A DNA stretch of 11,959 nucleotides, taken from the NCBI GenBank assembly GCA_036771375.1, contig DAIPHL010000063.1, positions 1 through 11,959 of the forward strand, written 5' to 3'. This document shows positions 5,771-11,959 of the stretch, piece by piece. Positions within the stretch are counted from its first letter, which is position 1. The number at the start of each line of letters is the position of its first letter. Made by a program: the position numbers and the translations under genes. This DNA is from DAIPHL01 sp036771375 (GTDB taxonomy: Bacteria; Synergistota; Synergistia; Synergistales; Synergistaceae). Under the pieces are notes generated by a model. That model did no database searches, was not told the origin of the DNA, and saw only the letters and a list, made by a program, of their open reading frames with translations.

Positions 5771-7498
5771 CTATTTGCCGACGATCATCCCGGACTCGAT
5801 CTCTCCGTCGAGGTAAACCGAGAAGTCTCCCTCGTACACTCGTATGGAGGGATGCTCTCCCTGTTTGAAGGGCGTGTTGTTGAGCCAATCGGTGCGGTAT
5901 ATGTTTCCGTGTTGTTTGCTGAAGACCGGCAGGTACAGGGTTCCGTCGGAGTCCATATCCAGAAAGAAGTGTGTCCCGAACGAGAGCTCCGGGGAGAAAT
6001 TCAGCTCCGGCACGCTGATCTCGACGAGACAGCCGCAGTTGCATATCTGCGAGTAAGTGATCGGAACGCCCAACGCAGGATTGCGACTGCCCCATCTTCC
6101 CGGTCCCGCCAGGATGTATTTGGTCCCGCTCAGCTTTTTGTTGATCTCTCCGATGCCTCTCGCCGTGGCGGAGGGATCCCACTCCCCTTTGTACAGCTCC
6201 GCGTCGACGTACACGAGATGCGTCACATGTTCGAGCATGCCGTTGCTGACCATACGGTCTCCTCTGAAGATGATTCGCTCCTCCGGCACGTCCGGAAGCG
6301 CCACGCGGCTCATCTCCTCGTAAGAGGCCAGAGGCCGCATCTGGAGAATGCGGAAATCCGTCTTCGGCTTCGTCTCGCAGGTGAATTCGATGTCCACCGG
6401 AATGCCGGAGACCTTCTCCATGTGTTTGAGAAGGCCCGTGGCGGTCTCGAACATCTCCTTTTGTCTCATGTGGAGATCCGGAAAGGAAAAGAGCGGGCGC
6501 GTCGGTACCTCGGGGTCGGCGAGATTGGAATATAGGAAATTGTCGCCGTAGTGTTGTACATAGGACCCATAGTTCTTGTGTTCGCGCTGGAGAAAGTCCG
6601 AGAACATGGAGAGTGCACCGGTCATGAACGCGCAGTGTTCGAGGTCGATGTAGTCGAAGTTCTCCTGGCTGGTCTCGGCGATCTGGTGCGGCATGTTCCC
6701 CTCGGGCCTGAGCGATGGGTTCGTCAGGTAGAAGATCCGCGCCGCGCAGCGGTCCACGCTTCTGGTCCCGAGCCCGAAACATAGACGCATGAGCCCGTCC
6801 TCTTTTTTGATCCGCGGATTCGGCCGCCGAAAGACGCGCGAAAAGAGCGTGCCGGCGAGCTCCGGATAAAAGTAATTACCCCGGTTTCTTCCGGAAACGG
6901 ACTGAATGATGACCGCGATCGCCTCGTCCCGGTGCCTTTTTCCGTGTTTCTCCCGGTAGGCGCGCGCCGAGGGGTTGAAGAGGGACATCATGACACGGCG
7001 GATTCCCTCGGATAGAGCCGCAAAACGCTTCTCTCTGTCGCCGCAATTCGGAGAGAAGCACGTCTCGTATTTTCCCGCAAAGGCGAGCGAGACCGAATCC
7101 TCGAAAAGGGAGCTGGAGCGTATCGCGAGTGGCGGTGAACCGATTTCGTCGAACCGATCCAGGACCCGACCGATTTCGCGAAGCGTGCCATCCGAGAACG
7201 GAGTGGCCTCGATCGTCCGTTGGACCCTCTCCCAATCGTCGTCTTCATAAAGTTCGGCGAGGCCTTGCCCGTCTATGTAGTCGTTGAATACCTCGGTCGA
7301 GAAGACCATGGTCAGGTCCGGGAACCCCACCCGTTCTTCCAGGGGGGAAGCGGCCAGTGCATCGTGGGCGTATGCGAGACCCTTCGCTTTTCCTCCGCAT
7401 CGTCCCGTTCCGATGAGGGCGTTCCTGTCGCGGTAGAAACCCTCGCCTCTGAAAGCGTCGTAGTTGTCAAGAGACTGTTTCAATCCGTATTCCTCCAT
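5771..7498 (-). CDS. PEP/pyruvate-binding (PPDK/PPS N-terminal) ATP-grasp protein, lacking the phosphohistidine and PEP-barrel domains
   Basis: The 575-residue protein contains the PEP/pyruvate-binding ATP-grasp module of PEP synthase and pyruvate phosphate dikinase. Nucleotide-site residues appear present: K37 in GGKAKGL, R127 in LAIRSSSLFEDS followed by FAGKYETC, E371 in VDIEF and Q386/R388 in LQMRP, matching the lysine, arginine, glutamate and glutamine positions of PPDK. The swivelling phosphohistidine domain and the C-terminal PEP barrel are absent, so a complete PEP synthase reaction is not possible. Residues from about 400 form a separate C-terminal domain with GPGRWGSRNPALGVPITYSQI-like sequence and FGTHFF, which I recall as a usual partner of such short PEP/pyruvate-binding proteins, often with a response regulator domain that is missing here. 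The ATG has only a weak GGA-type site. It is divergent from the CbiA-like operon and shares its control region. Substrate unknown. Confidence 0.85.
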   Translation of the reverse strand: MEEYGLKQSLDNYDAFRGEGFYRDRNALIGTGRCGGKAKGLAYAHDALAASPLEERVGFPDLTMVFSTEVFNDYIDGQGLAELYEDDDWERVQRTIEATPFSDGTLREIGRVLDRFDEIGSPPLAIRSSSLFEDSVSLAFAGKYETCFSPNCGDREKRFAALSEGIRRVMMSLFNPSARAYREKHGKRHRDEAIAVIIQSVSGRNRGNYFYPELAGTLFSRVFRRPNPRIKKEDGLMRLCFGLGTRSVDRCAARIFYLTNPSLRPEGNMPHQIAETSQENFDYIDLEHCAFMTGALSMFSDFLQREHKNYGSYVQHYGDNFLYSNLADPEVPTRPLFSFPDLHMRQKEMFETATGLLKHMEKVSGIPVDIEFTCETKPKTDFRILQMRPLASYEEMSRVALPDVPEERIIFRGDRMVSNGMLEHVTHLVYVDAELYKGEWDPSATARGIGEINKKLSGTKYILAGPGRWGSRNPALGVPITYSQICNCGCLVEISVPELNFSPELSFGTHFFLDMDSDGTLYLPVFSKQHGNIYRTDWLNNTPFKQGEHPSIRVYEGDFSVYLDGEIESGMIVGK

Positions 7499-7522
7499 CC
7501 AAATCCAGAGTAAAGGGGGAGA

Positions 7523-7553
7523 TTGTCAAGAAGCCCTGCATTTATGGTAAACT
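7523..7553 (+). promoter_or_regulatory. Candidate promoter for the CbiA-like operon
   Basis: TTGTCA (7523-7528), a 19-nt spacer and TAAACT (7548-7553) are the best rightward -35/-10 pair. The spacer is long and the -10 matches only four consensus bases, which would suit a promoter needing an activator. The -10 lies within the inverted repeat at 7544-7560. Confidence 0.25.
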
Positions 7554-7560
7554 ATACCAT
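7544..7560. promoter_or_regulatory. Inverted repeat, candidate operator between divergent genes
   Basis: ATGGTA and TACCAT are perfect 6-bp inverted arms separated by 5 nt (AACTA), centred on 7552. The spacing and size fit a dimeric helix-turn-helix regulator site. It covers the candidate -10 elements of both divergent genes. No regulator gene is in the window, so the protein is unknown. Confidence 0.45.
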
Positions 7561-7579
7561 TATATCGCCGTTTTGTGGA
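7551..7579 (-). promoter_or_regulatory. Candidate promoter for the PEP/pyruvate-binding gene
   Basis: On the minus strand TCCACA (7579-7574), a 17-nt spacer and TATAGT (7556-7551) make a reasonable sigma-70 promoter with four and five consensus matches. The leader would be about 46 nt. The TTGACA at 7529-7524 on the same strand is too close to the ATG to have a usable -10. Confidence 0.4.
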
Positions 7580-7581
7580 AT

Positions 7582-7588
7582 GGAGGGG
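7582..7588 (+). promoter_or_regulatory. Ribosome binding site that fixes a TTG start
   Basis: GGAGGGG, 5 nt before the TTG at 7594, is among the strongest ribosome sites in the window. It argues that the CbiA-like protein begins at this TTG and not at the TTG at 7573, where the site would lie inside the coding region. Confidence 0.6.
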
Positions 7589-7593
7589 CGTTT

Positions 7594-8979
7594 TTGATTC
7601 TTCCCAGGTTGATCGTCGCCGACGAATACAGGCCGGGTAAAGTTCCGGCGGGGGTTCTGATCGCGTCGGCGTTGAAGGAGATGGGCTATAAACTGAAGCT
7701 GTTCGCCGGTTCGGTTGACGAGACGGCCCTTCGAAGCCTTCAGTTACTGTGCAATCAGCCCGTGACCCTGCTCGATCCGGTTCTCTGCGGCGAACGCGAA
7801 AATTTTCGATGGCTCTTCCAGTGTGTGGCCTCGCCCGAGTGCATCAATCTCGTGATCACCAACCTCGGGGCGAGATGGACCAAGGATTCCCCGTTCCGAA
7901 TTCCCCGAGAGTGCCTTCTGCTCTGCGAATGGCTCGACTGTGAAATGATCCCGGTGGTTTACAGCGACACATCCTCCACGATCACCGTGAAAACAGTGAT
8001 GGAGATCGTCCGCCAGCTCGAAAGCGCAGGAGACGCAAGGGGCGGCGTCCACTCCATTCTCTTTCGCTCCGTCCTGAACAACCGGGAGTACGAACTTCTG
8101 GAGCGGGAGCTGGGACGACATCTCTCCTCGATCTCGATCGGATCGGTCCCGAAAGCGATGGATCGAGATCTTCCTTCGGTCGTGGAACTCTGCTCCGAGG
8201 AGGCGGGAAGAGGCGTTCTTCCGTTGCGCTCCGCGTCCCGCCAGCTCAGGGGGCCGATCGGTACGGTCATGTGGCCTTACTTTTCCGCGATGGCCCAGAT
8301 CGCTCCGCGTTGGTCCAGGCAGCCCCCCCTCTGCGACCCGATCGCCGAGGCGGGAAAGGTCAATATCGCCGTCATCCGTCATCCGGTGCTCACTCTCGGC
8401 GGTGACGGTACGGAGCGTCTCATGCAGGCGTTGGGATGCAATTTGGTCGACGTGCCGCTGGAGGGAGCGATCGGTCACAGCGTTCCCATACACGGGGTCT
8501 ATATTCCGCACGGACTCTCTCATCTCGTCTTGCCGAAATTTTTTGGAAATCTTTACGTCAAGACCATGCTGACAAGGGGATCTTCGGGCTCCTCGTTCCT
8601 GTTGGCGGAGGGAGGGTCCTCGCCGCTTTTGGGGGACAAGATACAGCTTCCCTCCGGAGGAGGGGAGGGTCGTGGTTTCGGCACCATGTCCTTTACGAGC
8701 GTCTACAAAGGGCCGGCCTTCGTCGCGCCGCACAAGAGAATCCTTCGTGCGGCGGGCGAAAACCCTCTGCTCTCCGGGAGGGAGACGGCGTGGGGATACG
8801 GTTCCGCGAACCTCGTCCTCGAATCGGAGGGGGACGAGGGATGTTGGGAGACGAGCGAAAACAGGGACGACCCTCCTTCGGGATTCGAAGGAAGGGCGTT
8901 CGGAAGGGCGCTTGCGACGGCGATGCGCGTCGAATTCTGGAGCTGCCCCGATTCATTCAGGCGTTGGTTGGAAGGTTAG
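7594..8979 (+). CDS. CbiA/CobB-family (cobyrinate a,c-diamide synthase) homologue with degenerate active sites
   Basis: The 461-residue protein follows the whole CbiA/CobB plan: an N-terminal P-loop amidoligase domain and a C-terminal class I glutaminase-like domain. Seen: PRLIVADEYRPGKVPAGVL at the start, aligning with the family's A-x-x-S-G-x-G-K-T/S loop but with Val after the Lys; TLLDPVLCG near 58-66, matching the NLDPWM region; VPKAMDRDLP near 186-194; IAVIRHPVLTLGG near 258-268 opening the glutaminase half; GVYIPHGLSHLVLPKFFGN near 301-319, matching G-x-Y-L-x-G-G-Y-P-E-x-x-A-x-x-L-x-x-N; then LAEGGS at about 337-342 where the family has AECGG. The nucleophile Cys is thus Gly, and the C-terminal H-E-F-H motif reads AWGYG. 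The frame is uninterrupted. A glutamine-dependent ATP amidation is unlikely; a binding, scaffold or new role is inferred. Its TAG abuts the next gene. Start: TTG at 7594, from GGAGGGG 5 nt upstream. Confidence 0.75.
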   Translation: MILPRLIVADEYRPGKVPAGVLIASALKEMGYKLKLFAGSVDETALRSLQLLCNQPVTLLDPVLCGERENFRWLFQCVASPECINLVITNLGARWTKDSPFRIPRECLLLCEWLDCEMIPVVYSDTSSTITVKTVMEIVRQLESAGDARGGVHSILFRSVLNNREYELLERELGRHLSSISIGSVPKAMDRDLPSVVELCSEEAGRGVLPLRSASRQLRGPIGTVMWPYFSAMAQIAPRWSRQPPLCDPIAEAGKVNIAVIRHPVLTLGGDGTERLMQALGCNLVDVPLEGAIGHSVPIHGVYIPHGLSHLVLPKFFGNLYVKTMLTRGSSGSSFLLAEGGSSPLLGDKIQLPSGGGEGRGFGTMSFTSVYKGPAFVAPHKRILRAAGENPLLSGRETAWGYGSANLVLESEGDEGCWETSENRDDPPSGFEGRAFGRALATAMRVEFWSCPDSFRRWLEG

Positions 8980-10179
8980 GTGAGAGAGCGGATGGATTTG
9001 GAATCGGCCTCGGAGATCGGGGTAAAATTATTGTCCGAGGCGGAGGGGATGACCGACCGACTGGTCGAGTGGCGACGCGCGTTTCATCAATTTCCCGAAC
9101 TGGGCCTCGAGGAGTATATGACGGCCTCGAAGATAAAAGACATTCTCTCCTCCCTTCCGGGGGTCGAGGTGTTCAAGGGGTTCTGTCTCCCCACCTGTGT
9201 CATTGCCCGCATCGGCGTGGATCTTCCCGGCAAGGCGATCGGATTTCGCTCCGAGATCGACGCGGTGGAGGTGAGCGAAGAAACGGGGCTCCCGTTTAGC
9301 TCCTACGACAACCGAGTGTCGCATGTGCAGGGACACGACGCCCATATGGCGTCGCTTCTCGGGACCGCCACACTTCTCTCCGAGCACAGAAATGAATTGA
9401 AAAATCCCGTCGTCTTCGTCTTTCAGCCGGCGGAGGAGGGCAAGGGAGGCTCGCGCATGCTCATCGAGGCGGGGCTCCTGAGCGAGTTCGATATCGGTAA
9501 GATGCTCTGCATGCACTGGGTCCCTCAGCTTTCCTACGGACAGATCTTCACCGACAAAGGCGGAGTGACGTCGTTTTCGAGCAAGATCCATATCGGTCTT
9601 TCCGGCCAGGGAGGACACGGAGCGAGTCCCTATCTGACAGCGGATCCTCTTTTCCTGTCCGCGCAGATACAGGTTGCGCTTCAATCGATGATCACCCGCG
9701 AGGTGAACCCCGAGAGGAGCGCGGTCATCTCTTTCGGACGTATCGAAGCGGCGGAGGCATACAACGTGATCGCCGACGAGACGAACCTGTGGGGTACGGT
9801 CAGGTCGACGAACCGGGATACACAGTCTTTTCTCAAGGTTCGCATCGAGGAGATCGTAAAGGGGTTGTCGCAGCTGTCTCACATCGCGGGGACAGTCGAG
9901 TACACGTTGAACTACGATCAGGTCGTGAACGACTCCGATCTCGTAGCCGACGTACTGCGGGTGGGGACGCGACTTGTCGGTTGCGAGTCGATGGAACTTC
10001 TCTCCGGGCCTTTACTCGTGGGGGAGGATTTTTCCATCTATTCCGAACAGGTTCCCTCCTGTCTGATGTTCCTCGGTACCGGCATGGAGTACGGACTTTA
10101 TCACTCCAGATACGACATACCGGAGAACCTGCTCCCCTTTGCCGCCGCCTGGGGAGCGTATCTTGCCCTGTTCCTTTAA
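8980..10179 (+). CDS. M20D-type amidohydrolase homologue with an altered metal ligand
   Basis: M20D enzymes hydrolyse N-acyl amino acids and similar amides with a two-metal centre. This 399-residue protein has the full length and fold order. Seen: EWRRAFHQFPELGLEE at 30-45; IGFRSEIDAVEVSEETGLPF at 87-106, the position of the usual A-L-R-A-D-M-D-A-L; SHVQGHDAHMASLLGTA at 114-130; QPAEEGKGG at 149-157 (E152, E153); MHW with H179; GQGGHGASP at 209-217 in the lid domain; YHSRYD near 374-379 with H375. Gln117 sits where the family has the metal-binding Cys of H-x-C-G-H-D; the other ligands are kept. Activity may be changed or lost. The GTG at 8980 directly follows the previous TAG and has GGAAGG nearby; the ATG at 8992 is an alternative. 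It is presumably co-transcribed with its neighbours. The substrate is unknown. Confidence 0.85.
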   Translation: MRERMDLESASEIGVKLLSEAEGMTDRLVEWRRAFHQFPELGLEEYMTASKIKDILSSLPGVEVFKGFCLPTCVIARIGVDLPGKAIGFRSEIDAVEVSEETGLPFSSYDNRVSHVQGHDAHMASLLGTATLLSEHRNELKNPVVFVFQPAEEGKGGSRMLIEAGLLSEFDIGKMLCMHWVPQLSYGQIFTDKGGVTSFSSKIHIGLSGQGGHGASPYLTADPLFLSAQIQVALQSMITREVNPERSAVISFGRIEAAEAYNVIADETNLWGTVRSTNRDTQSFLKVRIEEIVKGLSQLSHIAGTVEYTLNYDQVVNDSDLVADVLRVGTRLVGCESMELLSGPLLVGEDFSIYSEQVPSCLMFLGTGMEYGLYHSRYDIPENLLPFAAAWGAYLALFL

Positions 10180-10259
10180 AATCGTCCGGGGATGAAGCGG
10201 CTTCGTGGTCTTCGAGACCGGCACCCTCCGGTGGCTTCGGACAAAGAGGTGACGTCTTC

Positions 10260-11735
10260 GTGAGCGAGAGGCTCGATGAACTTGTAACGCAAAAGATAAC
10301 CGCGGCTCCGACCGACCCGTGTCTCTGGTGGCGAGGCGACTGGTGGTCCTGCGGCGCGTTCGGCGAGATGATCGAGGAGTCCGAGAAAAATCTGCGCGAA
10401 AGCGGTTTTTCCGTCGGGCAACGCCTTGCGCTTCTTCTGCCGAACAGCCCCATCCTGCTCGCTTCCTGTATCGCCGCCTGGCGGCTCGGCGGTTCGGTCG
10501 TCCCGGTCAACCCTCAGCTTAGATCGTCCTCCCTTCGCGACTATCTGAGAAAGGTGGACGTCTTCGGCGCGATCGTGAGCGAGGAAGAGGCGGGCCTGGC
10601 GAGCGAGCTGGATCGTGTCGGCATCCCCGCGTCGAGCGCGTCGCTGAACGACGCCGCTCCCCCGATCGAAGGCGGAAAGGGGGAGCCGGACGATACCTCG
10701 GAGATCGCCGTGCTCTTTCAAACGGCAGGGGTATCGGGAAACCCCAAAGCGGTTCCAATCACGCACAGAGGAATCCTGGCCATCCTGTCCTCCATTCTCG
10801 AACTGGTACCGGCCATCAACGAAGACGACGTCATTCTGAACGCGATTCCGAATTATCACTCGCTGGGATTTGTGGTCGGGGGCGCGCTTCCTCTCGCTTT
10901 CGGGATGCCTCAGGTTACGTTGCCCTCCTTCATGCCGCCCAAGACCGCGCTTGCCGCCATCCGCAGCGCGGAGGTAACGATCATACCGGCCGTGCCGATG
11001 ATGCTGAGCGTCCTTCTCGGGGGGGAGCGGAGTGCGTCGCCTCTTTCGAGGCTCAAGATGGTCTTTTACGGAGGTGGGAAGCTTACGCCCGGAGTGGCCG
11101 AACGCGCGCGGGAGTTTTTCGGCGTCGAGTTGCTGGAGGGGTACGGACTGACCGAGGCTTCGTCCGTTCTCGCCGTGACACCCGACGAAAGCGCGACGAA
11201 GCCCGGCTCCTCGGGCCGGATCCTTCCCTGTTTCGATGCCCAGGTTCGCGACGAGGAGGGAAACGCGCTTCCGTTCGGTGCCGAAGGAAGGCTCTGGATC
11301 CGCGGAGAGCCTCTGGCGAAGGGGTATTACAGAAGCCCGGAGATCTCCGCCGAGCGATTCAAGGACGGTTGGTTCGACGCGCAGGATATCGTTCGAATCG
11401 ACGAAGAAGGGTATATCACGATCGTCTCTCCCGCTGTGGATGTCATCACCGTCGGTGGCGTATCGGTCTATCCGGCGGAGATCGAAGCGGTCCTCCGTGA
11501 GCATCCGGATGTGGAGGACGCCGCGGTGATCGGGGTGACTGGAGGCATCAAGGGAGAGTCCATCCGGGCTTTCGTCGTGCTCTCGGAGGGGGCTGGGATG
11601 CGTCCGCGCGATCTGATCTCGTACTGCCGCACGAAGTTGCCCAACTACAAGGTCCCCCGATCGATCGAGTTTTTGCCGGAGCTCCCTAAAAACAGTCTCG
11701 GCAACGTGATGAAAAAAGAACTTCGCGGCGTTTGA
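10260..11735 (+). CDS. ANL-superfamily acyl-CoA synthetase/AMP-ligase homologue with degenerate catalytic motifs
   Basis: ANL enzymes activate a carboxylate as acyl-AMP and usually pass it to CoA or a carrier protein. The 491-residue protein has both the large N-terminal and small C-terminal domains. Seen: ALLLPNSP at 57-64 and GGSVVPVNP at 77-85; LFQTAGVSGNPKAVPITH at 152-169, replacing the A3 loop (usual S-G-T-T-G-x-P-K-G); GYGLTEASS at 294-302, an intact A5 motif; GWFDAQDIV at 370-378 in place of G-W-F-x-T-G-D; IVSPAVDVI at 388-396, where the hinge usually has G-R-x-K-D; and PKNSLGNVMKKEL at 476-488, where Asn482 replaces the catalytic A10 Lys. Adenylation is therefore doubtful. The GTG at 10260 is chosen for family fit and for GAGG 10 nt upstream; the frame is open far upstream inside the M20 gene, which is shadow. 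The gap to the M20 gene is 80 nt. Confidence 0.8.
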   Translation: MSERLDELVTQKITAAPTDPCLWWRGDWWSCGAFGEMIEESEKNLRESGFSVGQRLALLLPNSPILLASCIAAWRLGGSVVPVNPQLRSSSLRDYLRKVDVFGAIVSEEEAGLASELDRVGIPASSASLNDAAPPIEGGKGEPDDTSEIAVLFQTAGVSGNPKAVPITHRGILAILSSILELVPAINEDDVILNAIPNYHSLGFVVGGALPLAFGMPQVTLPSFMPPKTALAAIRSAEVTIIPAVPMMLSVLLGGERSASPLSRLKMVFYGGGKLTPGVAERAREFFGVELLEGYGLTEASSVLAVTPDESATKPGSSGRILPCFDAQVRDEEGNALPFGAEGRLWIRGEPLAKGYYRSPEISAERFKDGWFDAQDIVRIDEEGYITIVSPAVDVITVGGVSVYPAEIEAVLREHPDVEDAAVIGVTGGIKGESIRAFVVLSEGAGMRPRDLISYCRTKLPNYKVPRSIEFLPELPKNSLGNVMKKELRGV

Positions 11736-11959
11736 TGCGGGATCCGGTCCTTTTCGCCTTCGACGATTCGGCCGAGGGGCGCCTGCTGATGAAGACGGAG
11801 GTTCCGCCCGGAGTGTTGCGTTCCCATGATCTCGAGGGGCTGTGCGAGCGGGTCCTCATGTACGGAGATGTCCATCGCGATCGGGGGGAGGGCGATCAAT
11901 GGGCCCTTCTTTCCGCCGGTTCCGTCGTCCCCCAAAGCTACCATCTCGTGAGCCGGCGG
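11735..11959 (+). CDS. Unrecognised protein, 5' part only (runs off right edge)
   Basis: An open frame of 75 codons begins at an ATG that shares one base with the TGA of the ANL gene (TGATG) and continues to the end of the window without a stop. The arrangement points to translational coupling, and there is no separate ribosome site. The visible N terminus, MRDPVLFAFDDSAEGRL, has a short hydrophobic strand but no signal peptide, and I recognise no domain. It looks like the fourth gene of the operon that starts with the CbiA-like gene, and knowing its family would help define that operon. A competing minus-strand frame over the same bases (11944-11645) runs into the ANL gene and is judged a shadow. 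Confidence 0.6.
   Translation, partial: MRDPVLFAFDDSAEGRLLMKTEVPPGVLRSHDLEGLCERVLMYGDVHRDRGEGDQWALLSAGSVVPQSYHLVSRR

Noticed and set aside
7744..8733. Minus-strand open frame of 329 codons inside the CbiA-like gene
   Set aside because: The plus-strand frame shows end-to-end CbiA-type organisation with a strong ribosome site; the antisense frame has no recognisable content.
7594..8979. Calling the CbiA-like gene a pseudogene
   Set aside because: There is no stop or frameshift, the start has a strong ribosome site, and the downstream genes are tightly packed. The changes are specific to catalytic motifs, so altered function is as likely as decay.
10176..11504. Long minus-strand open frame (442 codons) antisense to the ANL gene
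   Set aside because: The plus-strand protein matches the ANL superfamily along its length. The antisense translation is Arg-rich without motifs.

Overview
This is a GC-rich bacterial window with mostly compact, tightly packed genes. Nothing in it fixes the species. The mix of corrinoid, M20 amidohydrolase, bacillosamine-type and PEP/pyruvate-binding genes would fit an anaerobe such as a member of Synergistota, but that is an impression only, since no rRNA or marker gene is present. I see no tRNA, rRNA, CRISPR array, insertion sequence or phage gene.

Left part, minus strand, 3595 down to 1: an apparent operon. It starts with a universal stress protein and continues with four genes of a Pgl-like sugar pathway: PglE-type aminotransferase, PglC-type phosphoglycosyl transferase, PglD-type acetyltransferase, and a GT4 glycosyltransferase cut by the left edge. 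Genes overlap or lie 18-19 nt apart. Together they would make a 4-acetamido-4,6-dideoxy sugar nucleotide, load the sugar phosphate onto a polyprenyl carrier and add a second sugar. The PglF-type dehydratase that should supply the substrate is not in the window.

Middle, plus strand, 3817 to 5536: an unrecognised membrane-anchored protein, then a corrinoid adenosyltransferase (CobO/BtuR type). A 221-nt divergent promoter region separates this pair from the stress-protein operon. A 234-nt convergent gap follows.

Right part: a minus-strand PEP/pyruvate-binding ATP-grasp protein (7498 to 5771) diverges from a plus-strand operon that runs off the right edge. The 95-nt region between them carries candidate promoters for both directions and an inverted repeat lying over both -10 elements. 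The operon encodes a cobyrinate a,c-diamide synthase (CbiA/CobB) homologue, an M20D-type amidohydrolase homologue, an ANL (AMP-forming ligase) homologue and the start of an unrecognised fourth gene.

The most striking observation is that the first three proteins of this operon all have intact, full-length frames but have lost residues thought essential in their families: the P-loop Thr/Ser and glutaminase Cys in the first, a metal-ligand Cys in the second, and the catalytic Lys plus the A3 and A8 signatures in the third. This looks like a set of repurposed or pseudo-enzymes kept together. It is my best candidate for an undescribed system. All family assignments come from motif reading by eye; no database search was possible.
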